A DNA stretch of 64,000 bases, taken from positions 62,001-126,000 of the forward strand of contig CAXXVQ010000005.1 in the NCBI GenBank assembly GCA_963662245.2. Reading direction: 5' to 3'. The position numbers and the translations under genes are program-made. Source of the stretch: JAFGVL01 sp963662245. Its GTDB lineage: Bacteria; Bacteroidota; Bacteroidia; Bacteroidales; Paludibacteraceae. The number at the start of each line of letters is the position of its first letter. The stretch's first letter is position 1. Below, piece after piece: positions 8,301 through 16,517 of this stretch. The notes beneath the pieces are model-generated. The model searched no databases, had not been told where the DNA came from, and was given only the letters and a program-made list of their open reading frames with translations.

Positions 8301-10867
8301 CATATGGACTTAAGATTGCAGTTCCAACAACAGGATATTCTAATATCTATTTGCAATTTGATATGAGATATTCTAATAAGTCAGCAAATGCTATGGCTTT
8401 ACAATACACAACAGATGGTTCTACTTGGACTACTGCAAATACCTACAAAGTGGCTCACTCATCTAAGTTATCAGGGACTGATGATTATGATGAAAGATGG
8501 TATATGCGTAAGTATAATTTTAGTGGCGTGGCTGCGGCAGAAAATAATGCAAATTTTGCTGTCAGAATTGTTGCTATTCATGATGGTACTAAATTCGTAG
8601 CTGCAACCACAAGTAAATCTTATGATGGGGGAAAATGGCGTTTTGATAATATAATCGTTACAGGAGATGTATTAGCACCAACTCTTACAGTCACAAATCC
8701 GGATGCTTCATGTACTGAGGTTAATCTTACTGCGGCTACAGTGACAGCAGGGTCTGATAACGGATTAAATTTCACTTATTGGGAAGATGCTTCTGCGACA
8801 TCAAGTTTATCTGATCCTGATGCAGTTAGTGCATCCGGTACATATTATATTAAAGGAGCAATTGCAAATTTAACAAGCTCTCTGGGTTGGGCACTTGGTA
8901 CAACAAGTTCTTCAGAATCTTGTACTGCTACCAAAGCTGTTAGCGTTACAGTTAATACTCCACCAACAATTACAGGTGTTACAGGTGCAAATAGATGCCA
9001 TGCCGGTTCTCTAACCTTAGAAGCAACAGCAAGCGCCGGTGTTGTGAATTGGTATGCAGATTCAACTACAACAACTCTACTGGCTACAGGAACTAGTTAT
9101 TCAACAGAAGATATATCAGGAGGATTGAAAAGCTATTTTGTTGAAGCTTTGGCAAATGGTTGTAAAAGTGCTGAAAGATATCGAGTGTCAGCAAGAGTAT
9201 ATTCTAAAACAACAACTTGGATTGGTGCTGCTAATACAGTTTGGCAAAATGATGATAACTGGAGCGATGGAGTTCCTAGTTCATGTACTAATGTTATTAT
9301 CAGTACAGATGGTGTTGATGCAAATTATCCAGTGATTTTAACCACAGGTGAATGTAACGATATCACATTTGAACCTGAAACAGGAGTAAAAGGTATTGAG
9401 AATCTAAATTATTCTAGAGCATTTGTACAAATGAAAGTTGCTCGAGATAAATGGTATACAATAAAATCGCCATTGAAGAATATGTATTCCGGTGATTATT
9501 ATTTTTCAGGATCTCCTGTAACATATATGAGACTATTTGATGATGTAAATCCAGACTTAAGATCAACTACCACCGTGAAATCTGAAGGGACTTGGACCAG
9601 TAGTTTTGTAGACTTGTCTGTGTCATTAGATACAATAACCGGATTTGCCTTTGAATTGACTTCTACTCAATGGCATTATCCAACAGGATGTAGTGTAGTA
9701 TATACTGATACTATTCTTACTTTCCCTAGAATTAATCCTGATAGCAGCTTAGTTAGATTATTGCCAAAATATAGTGGAATAACTGGAAAGCAGTATCCCG
9801 AGATTGCTACAGAGATTGAAAAAGATAGTTCAAAAGCATATCGATTCTTAGCTGAAGATGAAAGTGGTAATATTCGTAAAGTGAAGATTCCAATCAAACA
9901 AGGTCTTAATCTTATTGGAAACCCATTAATGACTCATTTGAACTTTTCGCAATTGCATACAAATAACTCAGATAAAATTAACAATGTAGTTAAAATCTGG
10001 AATGGAGTAACATTTGTTAGTTATATGTGTTTAGATGATTTTACTGCAAGCTCAAGTATGATAGGGCTTACAGATATTACTTCTATCCCTCCTATGCAAG
10101 CATTCTTTGTTTACTCAGAAGCTGCAGATACTCTTGTGATTGATCCTTCATCTGATTTTACAACTAATAATACTACAAAACTAAGAAGCTCGAAGACTCC
10201 ATATCGACAATTGTATGTGCAAGCAGAGAATGGTGAAAGCTCAAGTGGTACTTTGCTTATGCAAAATGATGCAGCGTCAAACACATTTGGTGATGATGAT
10301 GCCTTTAAACTGTTCTCTCAATATGCAGGAATACCAGAGGTGTATACAATGGCTGGTAGTCAAAGTTTAGATATAAATCAGTTTGCGACTTATCCTTATT
10401 CAGTGCCATTATGTTTACATACTAATGAAGCTGATTCTGTAACCCTTAATTTTATTGGTGCAGAAAGTTTTGATGATGTTGATGTTTATCTGGTGAACTC
10501 ATTATCAGGGGAAAATGTGAACTTAAAAGAAACGACTTCATATTCATTAGATGTTGATGCCTCTAATGCAGAAGGAACACTGTTTATTGAGTTTAGAAAT
10601 GCAGAAGTTACCTCAGGCGTTTCAGAAGCAGCAAGTTCAGATATCAATATTTACTCAAAAAATGAAGGTCGCATTACAGTAATCAGTTCTCCTTCTGATA
10701 AAATTAAGAGTGTATCTGTTTATGATGTTATTGGCAGACAAGTCGCATCTCTACAAAATGTAGATGCATCTTCGGTTTTAATTCCTGTAGATAAATCAAC
10801 CGCAGTGTATATTGTAAAAGTGGTGACAGAAAACAGCTTTAAAGAAACTAAGTTAATGGTGAAGTAA
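5399..10867 (+). CDS. Giant multidomain type IX secretion cargo protein
   Basis: The protein has 1822 residues from the ATG at 5399, which starts a signal peptide cleaved after about residue 33. The frame opens upstream, but a TAnnTTTG promoter lies inside that extension. In order it shows: an N-terminal domain (34-183) shared with the protein at 13390-14928; a Big_2-like Ig domain (about 190-272); a fibronectin III domain (274-499) interrupted by a choice-of-anchor-J-like jelly roll; another Ig-like domain (500-614); a lamin-tail-like domain (619-814); a second Big_2 domain; a jelly roll (886-1090); Ig-like repeats; and a C-terminal type A sorting domain (about 1750-1822) ending ETKLMVK. Ser, Thr and Asn are very abundant. 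No catalytic domain was recognised, so it is more likely an adhesin or scaffold at the cell surface. Confidence 0.85.
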   Translation: MKQINSNPNVFSKFWITALFLALSFFYVQSSFAAYSGSGAFAKVENLSDLEDGAYYVLYGVNSSYKGALSNAISGGRFTVTSVSISSDEIIDPATSIVWRLNANGSNWNLYNEASSKYCEITASSTSGFSANSSASSSYSVSVSSGNFKFMDASISRGISIYQSDFRPYASSSMKTLYLYKLESVSACTSSDIAFSGGDVSKEPGDAKFTQTASYSGSKTITYSSSNTSVATVNSSTGEVTIVAAGTSTITAQHDADGTYCAGSATYILTVACPTLSAPVATTASTVGANSFTANWNAVTGADHYEVDVYTNSGSGTVISEDFISFSDWTDSGTASDTDSGHYGDASPCRALGSGDYIISPACNNPTELKFNQDASSGGNGNTAYVYYMSDQQASWTSLYSFTVSTAGGTETVDLSSISSNTNVRFKFSSSFNTWYLDDVEVVAGSVSYVLQNQSVSSASYSVSGLTSGVTYNYVVIAISSCDASETSNSNEISVITAVSTDPTLVVSPSSITGLDYLINAGPSSAQTFTVSGSYLSSENITVTAPTNFEISLNGSSYGSNLTISNSGGTLSATTIYVRLKSGLSVASYAGNVSVSGGGASTVSIAMSGAVSESIGSGGCPIIEGAMINSCGTNEGPNEFVVFTTTSAEYVSSYTVYYDNDASPTSSPIAKMSGADATTKTGSGSVTSSCSFTYVTDPTTIIPANSRVLFIPSDLDQDYVLDALCNGGNVYVVFIDRSGSNTVWTLAGNFANSSGDRYIQLTNGSSTCSSNMVTYNSTHFNSTSADGNFVSWDYTGATTYSNDGCSAIPSTCVTPIISGLSSVAEGSSISLTADQASGTWSSANSSIASVNASGVVTGISEGVVEISYTVGACVGEYTITVTGASACNKVIAEWLFDGKSSSDFSTTLGSGVISAIGGVTKEVTDSDKGGQTAGTTNSDETTAVAEDDKGQGLQTDDYPSSTTAAEYTYGLKIAVPTTGYSNIYLQFDMRYSNKSANAMALQYTTDGSTWTTANTYKVAHSSKLSGTDDYDERWYMRKYNFSGVAAAENNANFAVRIVAIHDGTKFVAATTSKSYDGGKWRFDNIIVTGDVLAPTLTVTNPDASCTEVNLTAATVTAGSDNGLNFTYWEDASATSSLSDPDAVSASGTYYIKGAIANLTSSLGWALGTTSSSESCTATKAVSVTVNTPPTITGVTGANRCHAGSLTLEATASAGVVNWYADSTTTTLLATGTSYSTEDISGGLKSYFVEALANGCKSAERYRVSARVYSKTTTWIGAANTVWQNDDNWSDGVPSSCTNVIISTDGVDANYPVILTTGECNDITFEPETGVKGIENLNYSRAFVQMKVARDKWYTIKSPLKNMYSGDYYFSGSPVTYMRLFDDVNPDLRSTTTVKSEGTWTSSFVDLSVSLDTITGFAFELTSTQWHYPTGCSVVYTDTILTFPRINPDSSLVRLLPKYSGITGKQYPEIATEIEKDSSKAYRFLAEDESGNIRKVKIPIKQGLNLIGNPLMTHLNFSQLHTNNSDKINNVVKIWNGVTFVSYMCLDDFTASSSMIGLTDITSIPPMQAFFVYSEAADTLVIDPSSDFTTNNTTKLRSSKTPYRQLYVQAENGESSSGTLLMQNDAASNTFGDDDAFKLFSQYAGIPEVYTMAGSQSLDINQFATYPYSVPLCLHTNEADSVTLNFIGAESFDDVDVYLVNSLSGENVNLKETTSYSLDVDASNAEGTLFIEFRNAEVTSGVSEAASSDINIYSKNEGRITVISSPSDKIKSVSVYDVIGRQVASLQNVDASSVLIPVDKSTAVYIVKVVTENSFKETKLMVK

Positions 10868-10913
10868 TTCTATAGAACCTATCTGGAAAAAGGATATTGT
10901 TCTTCTGAAAGGC

Positions 10914-10957
10914 AATAGCCCTCTAATAAAGTCTAAATACCTTATTAGAGGGCTATT
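10914..10957 (+). terminator. Rho-independent terminator after the giant cargo gene
   Basis: Perfect 16-bp arms at 10914-10929 and 10942-10957 enclose a 12-nt loop, and a T-rich stretch follows. It lies 47 bp after the stop codon and separates this gene from the endonuclease pair, which has its own leader. Confidence 0.8.
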
Positions 10958-10994
10958 TGTTTATAATAAGTTTGTTCTCAGTTAATGTTTTGAT

Positions 10995-11061
10995 TGAAAG
11001 ATTGATGTAATGTTCTAGTAATTACAGCGTATTGCCTGTTGCTTAGTTTTGCAGCCTAAAA
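10995..11061 (+). promoter_or_regulatory. Conserved leader with TAnnTTTG box (copy 2)
   Basis: This is the second copy of the 67-bp leader seen at 5315-5381. TAGTTTTG lies at 11044-11051, about 28 nt before the ATG at 11080. The block GTTGCTTAGTTTTGC is identical in both copies. A shared promoter and probably a shared regulator for the two transcription units is inferred. Confidence 0.65.
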
Positions 11062-11079
11062 TAAGCATATACGAAGAAT

Positions 11080-12171
11080 ATGAAACAGTCTCATTCAAAC
11101 CACAAATGTCATTTGAAGTTTTTTCTTAGTTCTTTTTTCTTAGTCTTTTCTTTTTTTATAGTTACAGCTCAAATTCCAATAGGGTATTATGATAGTGCAG
11201 AGGGATTATCCGGTTCAAGACTGAAAACCGCTTTATATAATATTATAAATACACATACAGCGCTTTCTTATGATGATTTATGGAATTATTTTCCTTCAAC
11301 TGATTGTAAGTCTGATGATGCTACTCAGATATGGGATATGTATTCTGATTCAGTATCATATTTTTCATATCACTATGGGTTAGAAAAAGAACATTGTGTT
11401 CCTAAAAGCTGGTGGAATGAAGATGATATTGTGACTGCAACTGGAGATAATTCAGTCCAATATTGTGATTTATTTAATATGTATCCGGCTAATGGAGATG
11501 CAAATCAAGCTAAGTTAAATTATCCATTATGTGATGTGACTAGCGGTTCCTCGTTCGATAATGGTTCAAGTATGGTTGGTTCCTCATCTCGTACTGATTA
11601 TACGGGTATAGCTTTTGAACCTGCTGATGAGTACAAAGGCGATTTTGCCCGTACTTATTTGTATATGGCTACATGTTATCAAGATATTAATACATGGAAT
11701 ACTTATTCTTACTGTATGTTTACGACTGGCTCATATCCGGGGTTTAAAGATTGGGCAATTGATTTATTGGTTCAATGGAGTACAAATGACCCTGTTTCTA
11801 CAAAAGAAATAGATCGTAATAATGCCGTTTATCTGATTCAAGGAAACCGAAACCCGTATATAGACCATCCGGAGATGGTTGCTGCAATTTGGACTGATAC
11901 AGTTAAAGTGTGGTCTTCTACAGCTGTTTCTGAAATAAAAAAAAATGCAGATATCACTCTGTTATACACAAAAGATGTTTTCCATATTTGGAATGATAAA
12001 GAGCAATTAGTGTTTTATACTTGTTACGACATCTCAGGGAAAATAATACTTCAAGCAACATCCAATAGTTCCGATGTTGAGGTTGATTGTTCCGGTTTTT
12101 CAAAGGGTGTATATGTTTTTTCTGTAATAACGGATTCTGGTTGTAGTCCATTTAAAGTTGTTGTCAATTAA
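11080..12171 (+). CDS. Secreted endonuclease I-family nuclease with type IX sorting domain (copy 1)
   Basis: The protein has 363 residues and a signal peptide ending near residue 31 (FIVTAQ). The body matches the endonuclease I (EndA/NucM, PF04231) family. The EHCVPKSWW segment carries the conserved catalytic-region His, and the metal-site region reads DLFNMYPANGDANQAKLNYPL. The family cleaves DNA or RNA with little sequence preference. The last about 75 residues form a beta-sandwich-like segment ending VVVN, as in type IX sorting domains, so the enzyme is probably secreted or anchored on the cell surface. A paralogue starts 17 bp downstream. The gene has its own TAnnTTTG leader, shared with the giant cargo gene. 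Confidence 0.88.
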   Translation: MKQSHSNHKCHLKFFLSSFFLVFSFFIVTAQIPIGYYDSAEGLSGSRLKTALYNIINTHTALSYDDLWNYFPSTDCKSDDATQIWDMYSDSVSYFSYHYGLEKEHCVPKSWWNEDDIVTATGDNSVQYCDLFNMYPANGDANQAKLNYPLCDVTSGSSFDNGSSMVGSSSRTDYTGIAFEPADEYKGDFARTYLYMATCYQDINTWNTYSYCMFTTGSYPGFKDWAIDLLVQWSTNDPVSTKEIDRNNAVYLIQGNRNPYIDHPEMVAAIWTDTVKVWSSTAVSEIKKNADITLLYTKDVFHIWNDKEQLVFYTCYDISGKIILQATSNSSDVEVDCSGFSKGVYVFSVITDSGCSPFKVVVN

Positions 12172-12187
12172 TTTTTCACATTATTTT

Positions 12188-13243
12188 ATGCGATTACTTT
12201 TAAGCCTCTTTCTTTCTCTTTTTTCATTATGCGTATTTGCTCAAGTTCCAGCCGGATATTACGATTCCGCTGTCGGAAAATCCGGTTCGGTACTTAAAAC
12301 ATCTTTATTTAATATTATCTCGAGTCATGATGAAATAGCGTATGCTGATTTATGGTCCGCATTTTATTATACAGATCAAAAGTCTGATGGTTTAGTCTGG
12401 GATGTCTATTCTAATTGTAATTTTTCTTTTGGTACATATCAATGTGGAAATTACACCAAAATCTGCGATTGTTATAACCGTGAGCACTCTATGCCTAAAG
12501 CATGGTTCAATAGTGAGAGCCCTATGTATACTGATTTGTTTCACATATACCCAACAGATGGGAGAGTAAATAACCAGCGAGCAAACTATCCATTGGGTGA
12601 GTGTGTTAATGGGGGTTCAGTTGGTACAGATGCTTTAGGTAAATTAGGAACATCAACATATTCTACTTATACAGGAACAGTATTTGAACCAGCCGATGAA
12701 TATAAAGGTGATTTTGCTCGAACCTATTTCTACATGGTAACTTGCTATGAAGATAAGGTTGCTTCTTGGTCTTCCGATCAGCTTGCGGGAAATTCATATC
12801 CGGCCTTGTCAGATTGGTCTGTAAGCTTGTTTTTGAAATGGAATACAGAAGACCCTGTTTCACAAAAAGAACTGGATAGAAATAACACAATCTATACCTA
12901 TATTCAGCATAATCGAAATCCTTTTATAGATAATCCTGAATTGGCTGATTACATCTGGGGCGATAAGAAATCAATATCTTGGAATCTGTCGGCGTCATTA
13001 TCCGAAGTCGCTAAGTCTTATATTAATGTTGAGAAAACATTAACTTCAGTTCAAATAAATAATCCTCAATCAGAGTCTTATACTTATGCACTGATTAAGG
13101 CCGTTGGAGATATTTGTTCAAAAGGGGAGACTAAACAACAAAATCTAAGCTTTAATTATTCACAACTTCATGTTGGGATATACCTTCTTACGATAAATTC
13201 AAAAAACTATTTAAACACAGTGAAACTAATTGTTTCTGAGTAG
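12188..13243 (+). CDS. Secreted endonuclease I-family nuclease with type IX sorting domain (copy 2)
   Basis: I chose the ATG at 12188 (351 residues). It begins the signal peptide MRLLLSLFLSLFSLCVFAQ, and the alternative upstream start would overlap the previous gene. The endonuclease I core is clear: REHSMPKAWF has the catalytic-region His and TDLFHIYPTDGRVNNQRANYPL matches the metal-binding region. It is collinear with the upstream gene from GYYDSA onward, so the two arose by tandem duplication, but they have diverged considerably. This copy has an extra Cys-rich loop (QCGNYTKICDCYNREH) just before the catalytic His. The C-terminus ends LNTVKLIVSE, a type IX sorting signature. It is co-transcribed with copy 1. 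Confidence 0.87.
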   Translation: MRLLLSLFLSLFSLCVFAQVPAGYYDSAVGKSGSVLKTSLFNIISSHDEIAYADLWSAFYYTDQKSDGLVWDVYSNCNFSFGTYQCGNYTKICDCYNREHSMPKAWFNSESPMYTDLFHIYPTDGRVNNQRANYPLGECVNGGSVGTDALGKLGTSTYSTYTGTVFEPADEYKGDFARTYFYMVTCYEDKVASWSSDQLAGNSYPALSDWSVSLFLKWNTEDPVSQKELDRNNTIYTYIQHNRNPFIDNPELADYIWGDKKSISWNLSASLSEVAKSYINVEKTLTSVQINNPQSESYTYALIKAVGDICSKGETKQQNLSFNYSQLHVGIYLLTINSKNYLNTVKLIVSE

Positions 13244-13321
13244 TTCTTTTTGAAACCTTTTTATGACAACTCCTCAACAGGTTTGTAATCCGTTTATCAC
13301 ACCCATGTATTCGTCTACAGA

Positions 13322-13329
13322 TACCTTTG
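13322..13329 (+). promoter_or_regulatory. TAnnTTTG promoter box before the 512-residue cargo gene
   Basis: TACCTTTG matches the Bacteroidota -7 consensus and lies 60 bp before the ATG at 13390. No clear -33 TTTG is seen at the usual spacing. It suggests that the gene is expressed separately from the nuclease pair. Confidence 0.5.
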
Positions 13330-13389
13330 TGTGTAATGTTTTTATATAAATAAATTACATACAATATTGGAAATCAAATTTATAAGGTT

Positions 13390-14928
13390 ATGAAAAAAAT
13401 GACTCTTAACAAAACTCTTATTTTATTTTGCCTTTTGGCAACAAGTTTTAATTCTCTTTTTGCTAGTTATTCAGGAACTGGTACTTTTACTAAAGTAACT
13501 ACCCTAGCTGACCTTGAAAATGGTGCATATTATGTGCTTTATGGTGTTAATGGTACATACGAAGGTGCATTAAGTAATACATTAAGTAGTGGAAAATTTA
13601 CTGCAACGACAGTATCTGTTTCAAGTGATAAGATTACAGATCCCGATGCAACTATTGTTTGGAGACTAGATGCAAATGCTTCAAACTGGAATTTGTATAA
13701 TGAAGCAGCTTCTGTTTATGGTGAAATTACCGTTAATAGTACTTCTGGTTTTACAGCTAATACAACAGCGTCATCTAGCTATTCTGTTTCAGTAAGTGGT
13801 GGTAATTTCCAGTTTATGGATGCAACTATTTCCCGTGGTATTTCTTTATATCAAGCAGACTTTAGACCATACGCAAGTTCTTCTATGAAAGAACTATATC
13901 TATACAAATTGCAAGTTTCTTCAGCACCAATAGCAACTCCATCAATAACTCCATCAAGCCAAAAAGTATATGGAGATGACTTATCAGTAAGCATTTCAAC
14001 TTACGGAACTGATACTACTGTATACTATACTACTGATGGTACAGCACCAACATCAGCAAGTTCAGTATATACTGCTCCTTTCTCAGTAAATTCAACTACT
14101 ACTGTTAAAGCTATTGCTATTGCAAAATCAGGTGATGAAAGTAATGCAGCAGCTGCAACATATACATTTGCAACTAAAGTAAATGATATAGCAACTTTCT
14201 TGTCTGCAAATTCATCTGCAACAACTAATTTGTATAAGATTACAGGTGCGGTAACAGTAACTTACCAAAAAGGTTCAAGATTGTTTGTAACTGATGCCTC
14301 CGGTGATTTATTAATTTATGGTTCTACATCTGAAACATACACTAATGGTCAAACTCTTACAGGAATCTATGGTAAATATTCTTTATACTATGGAACTCAC
14401 GAATTCATTCCGGATTCAATTCCTTCAGCTGTAAGTGGTACTAAAGTATCTCCAACAGTAATGACTATTCCAACAATCACGACTGCTGATCAATCTAAAT
14501 TAATCAAAATCGAGTTAGCAAAAGTAGATACAACGAAGAAGGCATTTGTTGTTGGAACTGATTCAATTCCTTATAGCGACTCATTTGGAGTAATGACTGC
14601 AACATATGATAGTAATACGGAATATTATATTCTAGGTGTCGTTTCTGTTTATAATTCTGCCCCATCTCTTTATCCTATAGCTGTTTCTACAGATCCAAAT
14701 CCTTCTGCTTCAATTGCCGAATCAGAATCAGTTGAATCATCTGTAATTGCAGGAAAAGGTTTTGTAAATGTATCTCTGACTGAAGAAGCAATGATTAATG
14801 TATATTCATTGAATGGTTACAAAGCAGCTTCTTTGAAAGGAACAGAAGGAACAACTACAATTAGCCTTGCAGAAGGTATATATATAGTTACTGTAGGTAA
14901 CACAGCAACAAAAGTTATTGTGAAATAA
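13390..14928 (+). CDS. Type IX cargo protein sharing its N-terminal domain with the giant cargo
   Basis: The protein has 512 residues and a signal peptide cleaved after about residue 25. Residues 26-175 closely match residues 34-183 of the giant protein at 5399-10867, including GAYYVLYGVN, IVWRLDANASNWNLYNEA and DFRPYASSSMKELYLYKL. A chitobiase/hexosaminidase C-terminal-like domain follows (about 178-256, VYYTTDGTAPTSASSVYTAPF), then an OB-fold-like region (about 258-430) resembling those found with DUF5689 and DUF6359. It ends with a type A sorting domain (437-512, ATKVIVK). There is no recognisable catalytic site. A role in binding nucleic acid or holding the neighbouring nucleases at the surface is possible but unproven. 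Transcription ends at the strong hairpin at 14946-14987. Confidence 0.82.
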   Translation: MKKMTLNKTLILFCLLATSFNSLFASYSGTGTFTKVTTLADLENGAYYVLYGVNGTYEGALSNTLSSGKFTATTVSVSSDKITDPDATIVWRLDANASNWNLYNEAASVYGEITVNSTSGFTANTTASSSYSVSVSGGNFQFMDATISRGISLYQADFRPYASSSMKELYLYKLQVSSAPIATPSITPSSQKVYGDDLSVSISTYGTDTTVYYTTDGTAPTSASSVYTAPFSVNSTTTVKAIAIAKSGDESNAAAATYTFATKVNDIATFLSANSSATTNLYKITGAVTVTYQKGSRLFVTDASGDLLIYGSTSETYTNGQTLTGIYGKYSLYYGTHEFIPDSIPSAVSGTKVSPTVMTIPTITTADQSKLIKIELAKVDTTKKAFVVGTDSIPYSDSFGVMTATYDSNTEYYILGVVSVYNSAPSLYPIAVSTDPNPSASIAESESVESSVIAGKGFVNVSLTEEAMINVYSLNGYKAASLKGTEGTTTISLAEGIYIVTVGNTATKVIVK

Positions 14929-14945
14929 TTGAAGTTAATGTTTAA

Positions 14946-14987
14946 GGAATAAAAAAGGCAGTTCAAATGAACTGCCTTTTTTATTCC
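14946..14987. terminator. Bidirectional terminator between convergent genes
   Basis: A perfect inverted repeat has 20-bp arms (14946-14965 and 14968-14987) and a 2-nt AA loop, with A and T runs flanking a GC core. It sits between the cargo gene and the leftward YciO/TsaC-like gene and can serve both. Confidence 0.88.
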
Positions 14988-15599
14988 TTAATAAGTAAGA
15001 TTTCCTTTTCCTTGACGAATAAGCTCAATCTCATCTCCGGTACAATCTACAACCGTTGATGGCTCTAGCTCTCCGTAGCCTCCGTCAATGACAATATCAA
15101 CAAGGTGTCCAAGTCTTTCATGGATAAGTTCAGGATCTGTAAAGTATTCCAAAATATCGTCCTGATCATCTTTTACCGAAGTAGAAAGGATTGGATTCCC
15201 AAGTTCATTTACAATCGTGCGAATGATATTATTATCCGGAACACGAATACCAACTGTTTTTCTTTGTTTGAATAACTTAGGCAGTTTATTATTTCCTTCA
15301 AGGATAAAGGTAAATGCTCCCGGAAGGTTTTTTTTCATCAGTTTGAAGGTGTTGTTGTCTACTCTTGCAAACTCACTGATGTGGCTTAAATCATGGCAGA
15401 TAAAAGAAAGATTGTTTTTTCGAGGGTCAATGTCTTTTATTTTGCAGATTGCCTCTACGGCACGGGCATTGGTTATATCGCAACCAATACCGTAAATAGT
15501 ATCTGTTGGATAAATAATAAGACCACCATTTCTAAGCGTCTCTACTACCTTGTTTATTTCTTTTTGATTCGGATTTTCCGGGTAAATCTTTACTAGCAT
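14988..15599 (-). CDS. YrdC/Sua5-fold protein, YciO/TsaC-like L-threonylcarbamoyladenylate synthase
   Basis: The protein has 203 residues. The N-terminal GGLIIYPTDTIYGIGCD and the later PGAFTFIL, KTVGIRVPDN and GNPILSTS segments define the YrdC/Sua5 fold. Family members make the threonylcarbamoyl-AMP intermediate for tRNA t6A37 synthesis. The length, and the DPRKNNLSFICHDLSHISEFA and VDNNTFKLMKKNLPG segments, resemble the YciO branch more than short TsaC. Activity of YciO-type proteins in t6A synthesis is less certain. It lies 70 bp downstream of fabI with an imperfect hairpin between them, so read-through is possible. Confidence 0.82.
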   Translation of the reverse strand: MLVKIYPENPNQKEINKVVETLRNGGLIIYPTDTIYGIGCDITNARAVEAICKIKDIDPRKNNLSFICHDLSHISEFARVDNNTFKLMKKNLPGAFTFILEGNNKLPKLFKQRKTVGIRVPDNNIIRTIVNELGNPILSTSVKDDQDDILEYFTDPELIHERLGHLVDIVIDGGYGELEPSTVVDCTGDEIELIRQGKGNLTY

Positions 15600-15620
15600 G
15601 TTTGTGTGTATTTATAACAA

Positions 15621-15648
15621 GAAAGTCGATGATTACTCACCGACTTTC
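15621..15648 (-). terminator. Hairpin between fabI and the YciO-like gene
   Basis: Eight-bp arms (15621-15628 and 15641-15648) enclose a 12-nt loop. The T run expected on the minus strand is weak, so it may be only a partial terminator for fabI. Confidence 0.4.
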
Positions 15649-15669
15649 CTTATATATAAGACTTAAATC

Positions 15670-16494
15670 TTATTCGTTGTTTCCAGCTTCAAAAGCTTCA
15701 ATAGCAGCTGTACTCATACCCATGCTAGAGTAACCACCATCGTTAAATAGGTTCTGCATAGTTACTTTTCTAGTTAAGTCAGAGAACATTACTACACAGT
15801 AGTCAGCACAATCTTCTGCAGTTGCATTTCCTAGTGGAGACATTTTTTCAGCTACATCGTAAAGTGTGTTTAGACCTTTTACACCATTTCCGGCAGTAGT
15901 CATTGTTGGTGATTGAGATATTGTGTTTACACGAACACCTTTATCACGACCATAAATATAACCAAAGCTACGAGCGATAGACTCAAGTAATGCTTTTGCA
16001 TCAGCCATATCTGTGTATCCGTCAAAAATGCGTTGAGCAGCGATGTAAGAAAGTCCTAATACAGAACCGCCTTCAGCAATAGCATCCATTTTTTTAGCTA
16101 CATGTAGCATTTTGTGGAATGATAATGCAGATACATTTAATGTAGTATCAAACATTTTATAGTTCAAATCATCATAAGGGCGAGCTTTTCTCACATTTGG
16201 AGACATACCGATAGAGTGAAGTACAAAATCGATTTTTCCACCTAAAATTTCTTGAGATTTTTCAAAAACAACAGTTAAGTCTTCTACGCTACTAGCATCA
16301 CCAGCGATAACCTCAGCATTTAACTTTTTACCAAGTTCGCTGATTGTTCCCATTTTTAAAGCCATTTCTGTATTTGAAAGCGTAATTTGAGCACCTTCTT
16401 CAACGACTCTTTCAGCTACTTTCCAAGCAATTGACATATCGTTAAGAGCTCCAAAGATGATTCCTCTTTTTCCTTTTAATAAATTGTTTCCCAT
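15670..16494 (-). CDS. fabI: Enoyl-[acyl-carrier-protein] reductase (NADH)
   Basis: The protein has 274 residues from the ATG at 16494 (MGNNLLKGKRG). The longer frame to 16539 is rejected because the promoter box at 16518-16525 would lie inside it. It is a divergent short-chain dehydrogenase of the FabI type, with the nucleotide-binding GALNDMSIAWKVAE near the N-terminus and catalytic residues Tyr150, Tyr160 and Lys167 spaced as in Escherichia coli FabI (Tyr146, Tyr156, Lys163). It reduces trans-2-enoyl-ACP in the last step of each fatty-acid elongation cycle in the cytoplasm. It has its own promoter, so it is probably not driven only by the upstream aroE group. Confidence 0.95.
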   Translation of the reverse strand: MGNNLLKGKRGIIFGALNDMSIAWKVAERVVEEGAQITLSNTEMALKMGTISELGKKLNAEVIAGDASSVEDLTVVFEKSQEILGGKIDFVLHSIGMSPNVRKARPYDDLNYKMFDTTLNVSALSFHKMLHVAKKMDAIAEGGSVLGLSYIAAQRIFDGYTDMADAKALLESIARSFGYIYGRDKGVRVNTISQSPTMTTAGNGVKGLNTLYDVAEKMSPLGNATAEDCADYCVVMFSDLTRKVTMQNLFNDGGYSSMGMSTAAIEAFEAGNNE

Positions 16495-16517
16495 TATTTC
16501 TAATTTTAAAAATCGCA

